The notes under the pieces: model-generated
Seen by the model: only the letters and a program-made list of their open reading frames with translations
The model's database searches: none
What the model was told of the DNA's origin: nothing
Translations under genes and position numbers: made by a program
Assembly (NCBI GenBank): GCA_945874895.1
Contig: CAMCIC010000002.1
Location: 1 to 64,000 of the forward strand
Reading direction: 5' to 3'
From: Akkermansia muciniphila
GTDB taxonomy: Bacteria > Verrucomicrobiota > Verrucomicrobiia > Verrucomicrobiales > Akkermansiaceae
DNA length: 64,000 nt
Part shown: positions 1 to 8,192 of the stretch, one piece after another
How the letters are laid out: every line of letters begins with the position of its first letter
Position numbering within the stretch: the first letter of the stretch is position 1

Positions 1-90
1 AGAGGACTATCCTCGGAATATGCAACCGATGTTGGGGATGGATTGGCTTGCAAAGGAATTTGTGAGACAAGGGCACGTAAGATCAATCTT

Positions 91-351
91 ATGGTTGATT
101 CCAACTCAAAGGTAATGGCCGTAGCCAATACACAAGTTAAGAAGAACGCATCTTTTTCAATAGTTGCAGGCGTTTTATTTGGGGCGATGGGGTTTTTTAT
201 GGGGTTACCTTCTGGGCAGCCGATGGCACTCCTTTTTTGCGGACTTGGACTGCTATTTATATTCAGAGGCATTTCCGGATATACTCGATCTTCCAAGTAT
301 CCATCATCCGAAGCAGAAGGCGAACAAGGCGCGGATGGCAACCCCAACTAG
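91..351 (+). CDS. small two-TM hypothetical membrane protein
   Basis: The 86-residue product is not recognised. It has a short polar N-terminus, two hydrophobic segments (about residues 23-39 and 44-62) and a charged, Glu/Gly-rich tail, so it is probably a small inner-membrane protein. The frame is open back to a TTG at 43, and ATG codons occur at 91 and 115. I chose 91 because it is an ATG and keeps a plausible N-terminus, but no good ribosome binding site supports any of them. The stop codon lies inside the left arm of the attC-like hairpin at 319-446, an arrangement typical of integron cassette ORFs. All neighbours in the first 5 kb are likewise small, unrelated and on the same strand. Confidence 0.5.
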   Translation: MVDSNSKVMAVANTQVKKNASFSIVAGVLFGAMGFFMGLPSGQPMALLFCGLGLLFIFRGISGYTRSSKYPSSEAEGEQGADGNPN

Positions 352-446
352 CCCCTCTGTTCTCCATGTTTCCACGTAACTACAACTTCAACCCCGCGTT
401 CAACGTTGGCTCCCGCTAGTGGGGTTGCCATCGCTCGGACGTTCAA
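319..446 (+). repeat. attC-like imperfect inverted repeat (integron cassette recombination site candidate)
   Basis: The left arm (about 322-352) and right arm (about 415-444) pair as GAAC/GTTC at the base, then a short unpaired section, then an 18-bp stem with a single bulged A at 346, closing on a loop of about 62 nt. AAC/GTT ends, an unpaired spacer, extrahelical bases and a large terminal loop are known attC traits. The upstream ORF stops within the left arm. The right end (GTTCAAA) departs from the usual GTTRRRY consensus. No integrase gene is visible in the window. A plain transcription terminator is less likely because the loop is long and no T-run follows the stem directly. Confidence 0.45.
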
Positions 447-508
447 AAAATTTGCATTTGCGACTCCTGAATCGCTACACTTTCGTGTCGTAACTCCTAC
501 CCCAATCT

Positions 509-994
509 ATGAAGAAAACGATGAAGACCATTTGCGTGTTTTCGATAACGTTGGTGCTATTGAATCTAGTAAAAGCAGACCAATATAACCCAACCGCGGC
601 AGCCAACGACCGTCCCGCTTCGCCGCCGTCGGGGATGGTGGTCTCGCTGCCCGACAAGGTATCGTTGAACATGGGAGGGGGGATCCCACTCCAACTCCAT
701 TTCGTCAACGTGGCTGGGACCCATTACACGTTCACGAACTCACAAATGACAATCATCTTGCTCGACGAGGGTGGTCAGCAGGTTAGGGATCCACACAAGG
801 ATCCTTTCTACCGCGAGGCTGCTGTTCGAAATGTGGTGCTAGAGGGCCACGCTCCTGAGTATTCGCCGAAGATTACATTCAACAAGGACTTCAAGGGTCT
901 TCAGGTGGGAAAGCGCTATCAGATCGTGTGCGCCCTTCCAACAGGGGGCGTTCAGGTTCTCGCAGGCTCAGCTTGGTTCATCCTCTCGGAGTAA
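509..994 (+). CDS. secreted hypothetical protein
   Basis: The 161-residue product begins with a clear Sec signal peptide: two lysine pairs or singles, a hydrophobic core (about residues 8-20) and an Ala-type cleavage site near residue 23. The mature part is beta-strand-rich by eye, with Gly/Pro turns and no cysteines before the C-terminal third, which suggests a small periplasmic or extracellular beta-sandwich. I do not recognise the family. The ATG at 521 is an alternative start with a shorter n-region. It starts about 60 bp after the attC-like repeat and is followed by another small + strand gene after 118 bp, fitting a cassette layout. Confidence 0.55.
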   Translation: MKKTMKTICVFSITLVLLNLVKADQYNPTAAANDRPASPPSGMVVSLPDKVSLNMGGGIPLQLHFVNVAGTHYTFTNSQMTIILLDEGGQQVRDPHKDPFYREAAVRNVVLEGHAPEYSPKITFNKDFKGLQVGKRYQIVCALPTGGVQVLAGSAWFILSE

Positions 995-1017
995 CAAAGC
1001 CGCTAACTACAAACAAA

Positions 1018-1106
1018 GAGGCCGAACAATCCATACGAGGCAACCGGCGATCATGCAACGAGTCGAATCGAAGTTTGTCCCGCTGACGCCGCCACTCTAT
1101 CCTTAG
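1018..1106 (+). repeat. weak candidate cassette-site left end in the 995-1112 gap
   Basis: The gap after the secreted-protein gene contains GGCCGAACAA at 1020-1029, matching the left-end motif of the 319-446 hairpin (GGCGAACAA) and of 2081-2089 (GCCGAACAA). A possible right end is the TTAGC at 1102-1106, but arm pairing is poor. It is listed because the motif recurs once per gap, not because it folds well. Confidence 0.2.
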
Positions 1107-1112
1107 CAGAAA

Positions 1113-1586
1113 ATGACTGCACTTCACTTCGCCAAGTTTTGGGATACTCAGCCTAGCAAACTTGAAGAAATGCTGATGTGGATTCCTATCGTGGGATGGT
1201 TCTTTGGTGCCTTACTGTATCGGGTCCGTATACGACCCATTGCTGAGGATATCTACCGCCAGCTTCAGAATCGAGCAGAGCCTTCTTTGTCCGTCTGGGG
1301 CGAAGACTCTCAACGGAGAAAAATGGCTGACTACATTGTTCATCAGCTACCCATTGAATTTGGGTGGCCGAATCATCATTTTATTCCATCTGACCCACTT
1401 TGGATTGCGGCATGGGCCCATCAAGATGGACTGGATGATGTTTCCTTCTTTCGCAACATCGCAAGACATTATAAAGTTTCTATGGATGCGCCGTTTTCGC
1501 GCGATGCAACCCTATCCGATCTGGTTGATTGCGTTTACCAAGAGACAAAGAAATCAACTCATCCAGCCTTCCAGCCAACGCGCTAA
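1113..1586 (+). CDS. hypothetical protein with one membrane segment
   Basis: This 157-residue product is not recognised. It has one hydrophobic stretch (about residues 22-36) preceded by an amphipathic segment, then a soluble region rich in Trp, His and Asp. The C-terminal part, with a Ser-Asp-Leu-Val-Asp turn near residue 140, resembles the small cytosolic domains seen in many cassette-borne hypothetical proteins, but I cannot assign a fold. The start is the first ATG in frame after a 118-bp gap. The stop lies inside a short GCCAAC...GTTTGGC element (1574-1614). Confidence 0.5.
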   Translation: MTALHFAKFWDTQPSKLEEMLMWIPIVGWFFGALLYRVRIRPIAEDIYRQLQNRAEPSLSVWGEDSQRRKMADYIVHQLPIEFGWPNHHFIPSDPLWIAAWAHQDGLDDVSFFRNIARHYKVSMDAPFSRDATLSDLVDCVYQETKKSTHPAFQPTR

Positions 1587-1614
1587 GGTGCGTGGCTAAC
1601 GATTGACGTTTGGC
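1574..1614 (+). repeat. short inverted-end element at the end of a small ORF
   Basis: GCCAAC (1574-1579) and GTTTGGC (1608-1614) are near-complementary ends enclosing 28 bp, including the stop codon of the preceding gene. The AAC/GTT ends resemble attC core boxes, but the inner pairing is only a GCGC/GCGT tetramer, so this may be chance or a decayed site. Confidence 0.2.
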
Positions 1615-1747
1615 AAGAAATAATCGCCTTGCTAGGGAGGCTGAATCGATCATTGTAGGAATCTACAACCTCAACATTGTCTCCCACTTCCTCCCTCGCT
1701 ACTGGTGATGGTAAAATCCAGGTTCGTCAGAAAATCCATATCACGTC

Positions 1748-2131
1748 ATGATCCATACAGACCAAACCAAAGAGCACATCCGGAGTATGCCCGAAGAGAT
1801 TCAAAACTCATTGGCATCCTTGGAGCTCTCGCAATTGAAAAACAGAACCCGACTGGAGCGCATCGCGGAGGCTTCAGCATGGCAGAAACTTTGGTGTTTG
1901 ATCCCAATCATTTTTGCCATACTGATGCTTGGTATGGGCCGCGACTCTTTTCCCATACTCACAGTGTCCTTCTTCTCCGTGATCGCATGGGGGATTGCCG
2001 ATCTGCATCGTCGGATCGATGCCATGCATCGCTTGATGAAAGATGATCGTGATACTCTCGTAGCTAGGATCCACCAAGAAGCCGAACAAGCCGCGCCGGT
2101 ATCCTCTCTTCCGGTCGTTCAGCCTAGATGA
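1748..2131 (+). CDS. small membrane hypothetical protein
   Basis: The 127-residue product has a charged, helical N-terminus (residues 1-45), two closely spaced hydrophobic segments (about 48-62 and 67-84) and a charged helical C-terminus rich in His, Arg and Asp. This is the layout of a hairpin-type inner-membrane protein with both ends cytoplasmic. No known family was recognised. It is on the same strand as its neighbours and has 161 bp upstream. The last codons run through the GCCGAACAAG motif seen at the end of the first gene, so the C-terminal Ala/Pro-rich residues may be recombination-site sequence, not conserved protein. Confidence 0.5.
   Translation: MIHTDQTKEHIRSMPEEIQNSLASLELSQLKNRTRLERIAEASAWQKLWCLIPIIFAILMLGMGRDSFPILTVSFFSVIAWGIADLHRRIDAMHRLMKDDRDTLVARIHQEAEQAAPVSSLPVVQPR
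2081..2123 (+). repeat. compact attC-like element at a gene end
   Basis: GCCGAAC (2081-2087) pairs with GTTCAGC (2117-2123) with one mismatch, and an inner CCGG pairs with CCGG around an 11-nt loop. The left end matches the end of the first gene, and the right end GGTCGTTCA matches GGACGTTCA at 437-445. The element is only 43 bp, short for an attC, and it lies in coding sequence. Confidence 0.25.
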
Positions 2132-2402
2132 TTTCGTCTGAATACACCCTCACCCTCGAGATCGAATTGCGTTCCAGCTTATTCGCTTGCATGAGCTTTG
2201 ACATCCACTAGTAAAATCAAACCCAATACCCCTCGCCCATCGCTAACAACGACTTTCTTTGAATCTCTCTTTCGCTCATACTGGCTTTGGGCGTTATACT
2301 TCGGGCTCACAACACACTGAACTTCGGTGTAAGACGTAGATCTAATGCGTTCAACTAGATCATGGGTGAGTTGTTGTCAGAATATGCAATCAAAGGAGAA
2401 AA

Positions 2403-4223
2403 ATGAAACAGAACTACAAACCACAGAGAGCTTTTTCTCGAACATTCATTGCATTCATGGCGCTCGCCCTCTCGTCTGTTGCCACCGTATCGATGGCGGA
2501 AACACGAGCCGAGCTGAAACCGATCAATGTCAAAGATTTTGGTGCCAAAGGCGATGGCGTGACCGACGACACAACGGCCATCAACGCAGCCATTGTTGTG
2601 GCGCAGAAGCAGGGTGAGGGCGCTATCGTTTCGCTACCTTCAGGCCGCTACAAAACTGGGCTGGGAAAGGAAAAGTCGATTCGCATCTCTGGTGCTGACA
2701 GTCTGACTTTTCAGGGTGAAGGCGAAACGACCATCGTGTCTGGTGATCTGGATGAGCCTGTGTTTCGCATCGTAGACAGCAAGAGCGTAACCGTAAGGAA
2801 AATCTCTATTGATCATGAGCCTCTGGGCTACACACAGGGAACGATTACGAGTGTAGATATACCCAACATGACTTGCGAAGTCTCGATAGACCCAGGCTAT
2901 CAAGCCCCAAACGATCCATCATTCAAAGGCTCGCAAGTTCATCCGTTCGTGTTGCCAGAGAAGAACTACTATCAACTCGATCGTCATTGGCCCAACCCAT
3001 CTGAAATGGTAAAAACCGCTGAGAACACCTGGCGCTGGAAACTGAAAGGTCCGCCCAACATTGAAAATTGGCCAGGCAAGAGGTTTTTCATCTACACAGA
3101 AAGTCGCAGCCACGCTTTCATTCTCACTAATCTGCGCGATACGACTTTGGATGACATCAATTACTGGGGTGGCGGAGCCAATGCAGGCTTCTACGTCAAC
3201 GGACTGGAAGGCACAACGACGTTCAAGCGGTTTGTGATCGGCGTGCCTCCTGGCTCAAATCGTCTCTATTCCTGCGCGGGCGGTGGCCAGATAAGCGGTC
3301 TGCGCGGAAAGCTTCTGCTCGATCAGTGCAACTTTTCCAAAATAGACGACGACGGCATTGATCTATTGTCCAATTACACGCGTATCATCGAGCAGAGAGA
3401 CAAGCGGACGCTGGTCGTGCAGGCCAAAAACAGCGACTACCGTGCGGGCGACCGAGTGGAACTCTGGGATTGGCAGCACAAGAAAATGCGGTCGCACGCC
3501 ATCATTACAAAGGCCACCAGCCACACCGACGGAACGTTCGTGATTGCTTTGGATCGAGATGTCGTGACCGACCGAGTCGGTGTGGGCGTGGGCATGAACT
3601 TCAGTCGCGAATCAATGACCGACGGCATAGACCGACTCATCAACGTGGCGACGGTGGGGCAGGAAACCATCATCCGCGACAGCAAGTTTCAAGTCTTTCG
3701 CGCGAAATGCCTCAACGTAAAAGGCGCCAATTGCACAATTGAGCGCTGCACGTTCAGTAATAGCTTCCAACCCGCGATTTCTGCCGCGCCCGAATGGTAT
3801 TTTGAGGAAGGTTCATCGATTCGAAACTTCACTGTGCGCAACTGCACGTTCACCGATAACAATCACCCCAACATCGTGATCGGCGCGTCTCCCATTTCTG
3901 GAGTTCCTGGCAGCAAACCCATCGTGAGCGATGGACCGGGAAATATCTCGCACGACAGCGAGAACATCCTGATTGAAGGTAACTCGTTTTCTGGCTTCGG
4001 CACCACTCCGAGTGTCTTTGATTGGAACTGGCCCGTCGGCCCTGCAATTACGATCACCTGCGCGGCACACGTGATGATTCGCGGTAATACTTTTGGCCCT
4101 CTTGCTAAGAATGCGCCCAAAGGCACACCCAAAGTCCACGTTGAGAAATCCAATGACGTGAAGTTCATCAACAACCAAGGTCTTTCCGCAGAGGAAACGA
4201 CAGTCCAAAAACCTGAGCAATGA
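2403..4223 (+). CDS. secreted right-handed beta-helix glycosidase, GH110-like
   Basis: The 606-residue product has an N-terminal signal sequence (hydrophobic residues about 14-31, cleavage after an Ala-Glu region) followed by the pectate-lyase-superfamily opening (Val-Lys-Asp-Phe-Gly-Ala-Lys-Gly-Asp-Gly, about residues 41-50) shared by GH28, GH110 and related parallel beta-helices. Later come beta-helix repeats, including an Ala-Ile-Ser-Ala-Ala-Pro-Glu-Trp-Tyr stretch (about 460-468) that resembles GH110 alpha-1,3-galactosidases. The specificity is inferred. An AAGGAG ribosome binding site (2393-2398) sits just upstream of the ATG, unusual for this window. The 271-bp gap upstream shows no gene. 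An open frame continues beyond the stop in the +1 frame, suggesting a possible frameshift near the end. Confidence 0.7.
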   Translation: MKQNYKPQRAFSRTFIAFMALALSSVATVSMAETRAELKPINVKDFGAKGDGVTDDTTAINAAIVVAQKQGEGAIVSLPSGRYKTGLGKEKSIRISGADSLTFQGEGETTIVSGDLDEPVFRIVDSKSVTVRKISIDHEPLGYTQGTITSVDIPNMTCEVSIDPGYQAPNDPSFKGSQVHPFVLPEKNYYQLDRHWPNPSEMVKTAENTWRWKLKGPPNIENWPGKRFFIYTESRSHAFILTNLRDTTLDDINYWGGGANAGFYVNGLEGTTTFKRFVIGVPPGSNRLYSCAGGGQISGLRGKLLLDQCNFSKIDDDGIDLLSNYTRIIEQRDKRTLVVQAKNSDYRAGDRVELWDWQHKKMRSHAIITKATSHTDGTFVIALDRDVVTDRVGVGVGMNFSRESMTDGIDRLINVATVGQETIIRDSKFQVFRAKCLNVKGANCTIERCTFSNSFQPAISAAPEWYFEEGSSIRNFTVRNCTFTDNNHPNIVIGASPISGVPGSKPIVSDGPGNISHDSENILIEGNSFSGFGTTPSVFDWNWPVGPAITITCAAHVMIRGNTFGPLAKNAPKGTPKVHVEKSNDVKFINNQGLSAEETTVQKPEQ

Positions 4224-4314
4224 GGTAAAGGCTGAAAAAGTACAACGCCAATTGAATGAGATGGAAGCGGTCATCCAAGAACACTCGGATACGAACAAAC
4301 CTCCTCAGAAGTAA
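4224..4314 (+). other. open +1-frame tail after the glycosidase stop
   Basis: Directly after the stop at 4221-4223, the +1 frame stays open for about 30 codons to a TAA at 4312-4314. It encodes a highly charged, helix-forming tail (repeats of Glu, Lys, Gln with Leu/Val spacing). The same frame is open back into the end of the glycosidase gene. It could be a C-terminus lost through a frameshift, or a remnant of another gene; it has no start of its own that I trust. Confidence 0.25.
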
Positions 4315-4615
4315 GCATCGTCTATTTCAGACCATGGAACGCAGCTAAGGGAACCAGAGCCAATTACAAGAAGAACAGACACACGCAACGGCGTGCAAAG
4401 TGGTGCTTTGATTTCTTACTTCCTTCCCCACATTGGATAAGCTAGACATATAGCCCACGACTGCAAGAGTCATGGGTCAGATCTCTGAAATGCATCGAAC
4501 CTTGACAAAGCAAACTGCAAAAAAAAGGAAGCAGGCAACGACTCGAATGACATTTTATGTGTCATCGATGCTACCTGCATGCCGCTGCCTAATCCCTAAT
4601 TAACCTTCAAAAAAT
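4315..4615. other. non-coding gap with two imperfect hairpins
   Basis: No gene is seen here. Two hairpins stand out. One is CCCA-C-GACT / AGTC-A-TGGG with a 5-nt loop at 4454-4476. The second is a longer imperfect stem at 4531-4578 (GCAGG / CCTGC at the base and ATGACA / TGTCAT at the top, with bulges between). Neither is followed by a T-run, so neither is a clear intrinsic terminator. An A8 run precedes the second. Confidence 0.35.
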
Positions 4616-5239
4616 ATGACACCAGGTCCTACACTTATCATGAAAGCCCCCGGCTGCAAAAAGCCGGTCAAATTCTCCAGCATTGGTTCCGGAAATACCT
4701 TTGGAGCTACATTCTGGACTGATGGAAAGAGAGAAGCGCCGATGCTTCCCGATGAGCCTTGGCTGAGAAAGAGCCCTTCAGAAGGCGTTTTATTCTGGTC
4801 AGATGAGTGCGAAGAAATCGGGCAGATCGATTTCTTTGCCTATAAAAATGAGAACCCGCAATGGGACGATCTTGAGTTTGCGAAAGAACCAAATCAAAGT
4901 GACTACTTTGCCGCGCTCAGCAATGGCATCGCTGACACGGAAGAGAAATTGAGATACATCAGGATACGACTTTGGTGGCGTGGCAATGACCAAGTCAGAA
5001 ACAAGAAAATCACGCAATTGCCGGATAAGCACATTCAGAATTTGACGGAACTCGCTCCCCTCTTGTCGGAAGAGAATGAGAACCAACGATTGATGAAGGC
5101 GGAAGTTCTGCGAGAGCTATCTCGTTTCGATGAATCCCTAAGATTGCTCGAGAGCAACTTCCCTGCCGACTACCAACATGCCGTTCATCGTATACGAGAA
5201 TTGGCGACGTCTCATGATCCACTTGTTGCTACTCTCTAA
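4616..5239 (+). CDS. zinc-ribbon-type hypothetical protein with lost cysteines
   Basis: The 207-residue product opens with Met-Thr-Pro-Gly-Pro-Thr-Leu and contains Ser-Gly-Asn-Thr-Phe-Gly-Ala, Asp-Gly-Lys and Ala-Pro-Met-Leu-Pro, the hallmarks of a widespread uncharacterised family whose N-terminus normally forms a zinc ribbon with two CxxC-type pairs. Here only Cys14 of the first pair remains, and the expected second pair reads Lys-Ser-Pro-Ser-Glu-Gly, so metal binding is probably lost. The C-terminal half (from about residue 85) is helical and charged, with a TPR-like Arg-Phe-Asp-Glu-Ser-Leu motif near 165-175. The function is unknown. It is the last + strand gene of the accessory segment. 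Confidence 0.6.
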   Translation: MTPGPTLIMKAPGCKKPVKFSSIGSGNTFGATFWTDGKREAPMLPDEPWLRKSPSEGVLFWSDECEEIGQIDFFAYKNENPQWDDLEFAKEPNQSDYFAALSNGIADTEEKLRYIRIRLWWRGNDQVRNKKITQLPDKHIQNLTELAPLLSEENENQRLMKAEVLRELSRFDESLRLLESNFPADYQHAVHRIRELATSHDPLVATL

Positions 5240-5383
5240 AAATCTCTCAAGGAAGCCGATCAAGTAAAACGCGCTGACCGAAAACGGAAGTTGGAGTAGG
5301 CGATTGTGTCCCTTCCCCAAAAACCGTGACACGCCGGTTTGTGGATCGGTCCGCTTCCTCCAGTTCGAGCTCTCGATAATAGC

Positions 5384-5415
5384 AAAAAAATCCCGACCTC
5401 AGGTGAGATCGGGAT
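5384..5415 (-). terminator. intrinsic terminator of the sucC-sucD operon
   Basis: Read on the minus strand, a 12-bp stem with one mismatch (ATCCCGA outer arm, CTC inner arm) and a 4-nt loop is followed by seven T residues. It lies 25 bp after the sucD stop codon. Confidence 0.85.
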
Positions 5416-5440
5416 CTTCGAAAAAGACGATGGGTTCGTA

Positions 5441-6337
5441 TTACTTGCCCCAACGGGTGAGCAGAGTCGAGGCCATGTCGCTGGGTGTTTCCGCCACGGC
5501 GATGCCGCACTCGGCGAGAATGCGCTTCTTAGCGGCGGCGGTATCTTCCTCGCCCCCCACGATGGCTCCCGCGTGACCCATGCGGCGTCCTGGAGGTGCG
5601 GTGGCACCGGCGATGAATCCGGCGATGGGCTTCTTGCAGTTCTCCTTGGCCCAGCGTGCGGCTTCCACTTCAGCCGTGCCACCGATTTCACCGATCATGA
5701 TGATGGCCTCGGTCTCGGGGTCCTCGTTGAACATTTTCAGCACATCGAGGTGGGAAGTGCCATTGATTGGGTCGCCGCCGATGCCGACGCAGGTGCTCTG
5801 ACCGTAGCCGAGTTGGGTCAACTGGAACACGGCTTCGTAGGTCAGAGTGCCGGAGCGCGAGACCACTCCGACGTTACCGCGCTTGTGAATGTAACCCGGG
5901 GCGATGCCGATGCGGCAGCCGCCGTGGGATTTCTCGCCGTAACCGGGAGTCACCAGACCGGGGCAGTTCGGACCAACGAGACGCACGGGCAGACCTTTGA
6001 TGGCTTCTTTCACGCGCATCATGTCCATCACGGGAATTCCTTCCGTGATGCATACGATCAACTCCACGCCGGCATCGGCCGCTTCGAGGATGGCATCGGC
6101 CGCGAATGGAGGCGGCACAAAAATCGCAGATGCGGTGGCACCCGTTTCTTTCACGGCATCGGCCACGCCATTGAAAATGGGAACGGTATTTTCAAACAAC
6201 TGGCCGCCTTTGCCCGGAGTAACGCCGGCGACGACTTTGGTGCCGTAGGCGAGCGACAAGGAAGCATGGCGAGCACCGAAGCTGCCGGTAATGCCCTGAA
6301 TCAGGACTTTCGTATTTTCGTTGATGAGGATGGACAT
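5441..6337 (-). CDS. sucD: succinyl-CoA synthetase alpha subunit
   Basis: SucD (298 residues, the usual family length) forms the CoA-binding and phosphohistidine half of succinyl-CoA ligase, which interconverts succinyl-CoA and succinate with substrate-level NTP formation in the TCA cycle. The N-terminal CoA-binding Rossmann domain starts with the Gly-Ile-Thr-Gly motif (about 15-18). The Gly-Pro-Asn-Cys-Pro-Gly motif is at 122-127, and the phosphorylated His is His255 in Gly-His-Ala-Gly. I start at the ATG at 6337; the open frame continues upstream but overlaps the neighbouring gene without family similarity. It is the last gene of the operon and is followed by a strong terminator. Confidence 0.95.
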   Translation of the reverse strand: MSILINENTKVLIQGITGSFGARHASLSLAYGTKVVAGVTPGKGGQLFENTVPIFNGVADAVKETGATASAIFVPPPFAADAILEAADAGVELIVCITEGIPVMDMMRVKEAIKGLPVRLVGPNCPGLVTPGYGEKSHGGCRIGIAPGYIHKRGNVGVVSRSGTLTYEAVFQLTQLGYGQSTCVGIGGDPINGTSHLDVLKMFNEDPETEAIIMIGEIGGTAEVEAARWAKENCKKPIAGFIAGATAPPGRRMGHAGAIVGGEEDTAAAKKRILAECGIAVAETPSDMASTLLTRWGK

Positions 6338-6372
6338 GGTGGTTAAGTGTGAAGTTTGAAGTGAGCAGTGTG

Positions 6373-6900
6373 TTAGACAATCAATTTCGATAGGACATCG
6401 GCAGGAATGAGTGGTTGCAAATGGGGATGTGACTCGAGCAATCGTGAGATATCGGCGAGGTCTTTCTGGCGCTTGCTGGGACGCCGGGCTGAATCGCTGA
6501 ATGCGGCAATTTTTCCGGCAATCGTGTCTTCCAAACTGGCGACGCGCATGAGAATGCCGTGGACATCGGCCGGGACCGAACGAAGGGGGAATTCCTGATA
6601 GAACGGCGCGGTGGTGATCTGAATGCTGACCTTGGACTGACCTTTCAGGTTCACCGAATGCTCGAATTGCTGACGGGTGAATCCCATTTGTTCGCAAGCG
6701 GCAATCGCTGAGTCAAGGGCATCCGCGACGATAACGATGTCCACATCGGCAGTGGCCATTGGCTCGGCGGCCCAGTGGTTCACGGCAAGCCCGCCGATCA
6801 TGCACCAGGAAATGTCCCGCTCTTCCAACAACTGGATGAGGGTGGAAACATCTCTGCTTCCGCCCATCGTTTGCCAGTCGTAGAATTGCTTTTGCGTCAT
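6373..6900 (-). CDS. nucleotidyltransferase-fold protein between sucC and sucD
   Basis: The 175-residue product resembles small nucleotidyltransferase-fold proteins (MNT/AbiEii-like). It has a Gly-Gly-Leu-Ala-Val helix cap (about 36-40), the metal-binding Asp-Val-Asp pair (about 53-55), and a Lys-Arg-x-Lys-Asp-Leu-Ala-Asp-Ile motif (about 143-152), common near the C-terminus of this group. The fold is clear, but the substrate is not. It lies in the same strand and reading direction as sucC (12 bp upstream) and sucD (35 bp downstream), so it is probably co-transcribed. That interrupts the normally adjacent sucCD pair. No partner HEPN or antitoxin gene is next to it. Confidence 0.75.
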   Translation of the reverse strand: MTQKQFYDWQTMGGSRDVSTLIQLLEERDISWCMIGGLAVNHWAAEPMATADVDIVIVADALDSAIAACEQMGFTRQQFEHSVNLKGQSKVSIQITTAPFYQEFPLRSVPADVHGILMRVASLEDTIAGKIAAFSDSARRPSKRQKDLADISRLLESHPHLQPLIPADVLSKLIV

Positions 6901-6912
6901 TCGCGAAAAAAG

Positions 6913-8094
6913 TTAGCCTACAAGTGCGACAATTTTCTCTGCCGCATCGGCCATGGTGGAAGCGGCGGTGATGTTGATGCCGCTGGCGGCAAGGGTGGCT
7001 TTTCCGGCTTCGACATTATTGCCTTCGAGGCGCACGACGAGCGGAATGGGGAGTCCGGTTTCTTTGGCGGCGGCAACCACACCTTCCGCGATGACGTTGC
7101 AGTCCATGATGCCACCGAAAATGTTGATCATGATGCCTTTGACGTTCGGGTCGCCGAGAATGATCTTGAAGGCTGCGGTCACTTGTTCTTTCGAAGCGCC
7201 ACCGCCCACGTCGAGGAAGTTCGCGGGTTCACCACCGAAATGCTTGATGATGTCCATCGTGGCCATGGCGAGACCAGCGCCATTGACGAGACAGGCGATG
7301 TTGCCATCGAGACCAATGTAGTTCAGCTCATACTCAGAGGCAGCCACTTCGCGGGGGTCCTCCTCCTCCTTATCGCGCATGGCGACGATATCGGGATGGC
7401 GATAGAGAGCGTTGTCGTCGAAGCCGAACTTGGCATCGAGCGCGAGCACGCGGCCATCGGGCGTAGTGACGAGAGGGTTGATTTCCAGCATCGAGCAATC
7501 GCACTGGATGAAAAGCTTGTAGAGATTGCCGAGCAATTTAGCGAACTGCTTGGCAAGATCGCCGCTGAGGCCGAGGGCGGCGGTGATTTTCCGAACTTCA
7601 TAGGCTTGCAGTCCGAGCAATGGGTGGATGAATTGGCGGATGATTTTTTCAGGGGTGTTGTGGGCCACATCCTCGATGTTCATGCCGCCTTCCGTGGATG
7701 CCACGATGACGGGGCGGCAGGTCGCGCGATCCATCAAAATGGCGAGGTAGTATTCGTGAGTGATGTCCACGGCCTCGGCAACCATCACCTTGCGGACCAA
7801 GCGTCCGGCCTCACCGGTTTGCACCGTCACGAGTGTTTCGTTGAGCATTTTGCCAGCGAATTCGGCGGCTTGCTCGGGAGACTCGATCAAATGCACTCCG
7901 CCCTTGAAGCCATTCTTGAACGTGCCTTTGCCACGACCACCCGCGTGAACCTGGGCCTTGATGACCAACGAGGATCCGGCGAACTCGCGGGCTGCGGCCT
8001 CAGCCTCGGCGGGAGTAGAAGCGACTCGCCCTTTGGGGCTGGGAACTTGAAAACGGTCAAAGAGTTCTTTTGCTTGGTATTCGTGGATGTTCAT
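6913..8094 (-). CDS. sucC: ADP-forming succinyl-CoA synthetase beta subunit
   Basis: SucC (393 residues, family length about 388) carries the ATP-grasp nucleotide-binding domain and the succinate-binding domain of succinyl-CoA ligase. The start Met-Asn-Ile-His-Glu-Tyr-Gln is the classic SucC N-terminus, so the ATG at 8094 is preferred to the longer frame from 8118. Visible motifs include the Gly-Gly-Arg-Gly-Lys-Gly loop (about 51-56), Glu-Ile-Asn-Pro-Leu in the ATP-grasp core (about 199-203), and a Gly-rich Asn-Ile-Phe-Gly-Gly-Ile segment (about 314-319). It leads the operon sucC, nucleotidyltransferase gene, sucD. The 98 bp upstream should hold the promoter. Confidence 0.95.
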   Translation of the reverse strand: MNIHEYQAKELFDRFQVPSPKGRVASTPAEAEAAAREFAGSSLVIKAQVHAGGRGKGTFKNGFKGGVHLIESPEQAAEFAGKMLNETLVTVQTGEAGRLVRKVMVAEAVDITHEYYLAILMDRATCRPVIVASTEGGMNIEDVAHNTPEKIIRQFIHPLLGLQAYEVRKITAALGLSGDLAKQFAKLLGNLYKLFIQCDCSMLEINPLVTTPDGRVLALDAKFGFDDNALYRHPDIVAMRDKEEEDPREVAASEYELNYIGLDGNIACLVNGAGLAMATMDIIKHFGGEPANFLDVGGGASKEQVTAAFKIILGDPNVKGIMINIFGGIMDCNVIAEGVVAAAKETGLPIPLVVRLEGNNVEAGKATLAASGINITAASTMADAAEKIVALVG

Positions 8095-8192
8095 ACGTGT
8101 ATCGAAAATTTTCCGCACAGAAACTAGGCGAGCAGTTCGCAGCGGTCAAGAATTGTCGGATTTTTTTCGGTTCAAGCCCCGCAACCGCTCTT

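Noticed and set aside
5339-6346. Long + strand open frame opposite sucD
   Set aside because: It lies entirely antisense to a clear SucD protein and has a composition typical of antisense frames (His/Gly/Ala-rich, no motif).
6775-8127. 450-codon + strand frame opposite sucC
   Set aside because: Antisense shadow of SucC; no start context, no domain and no conserved motifs.
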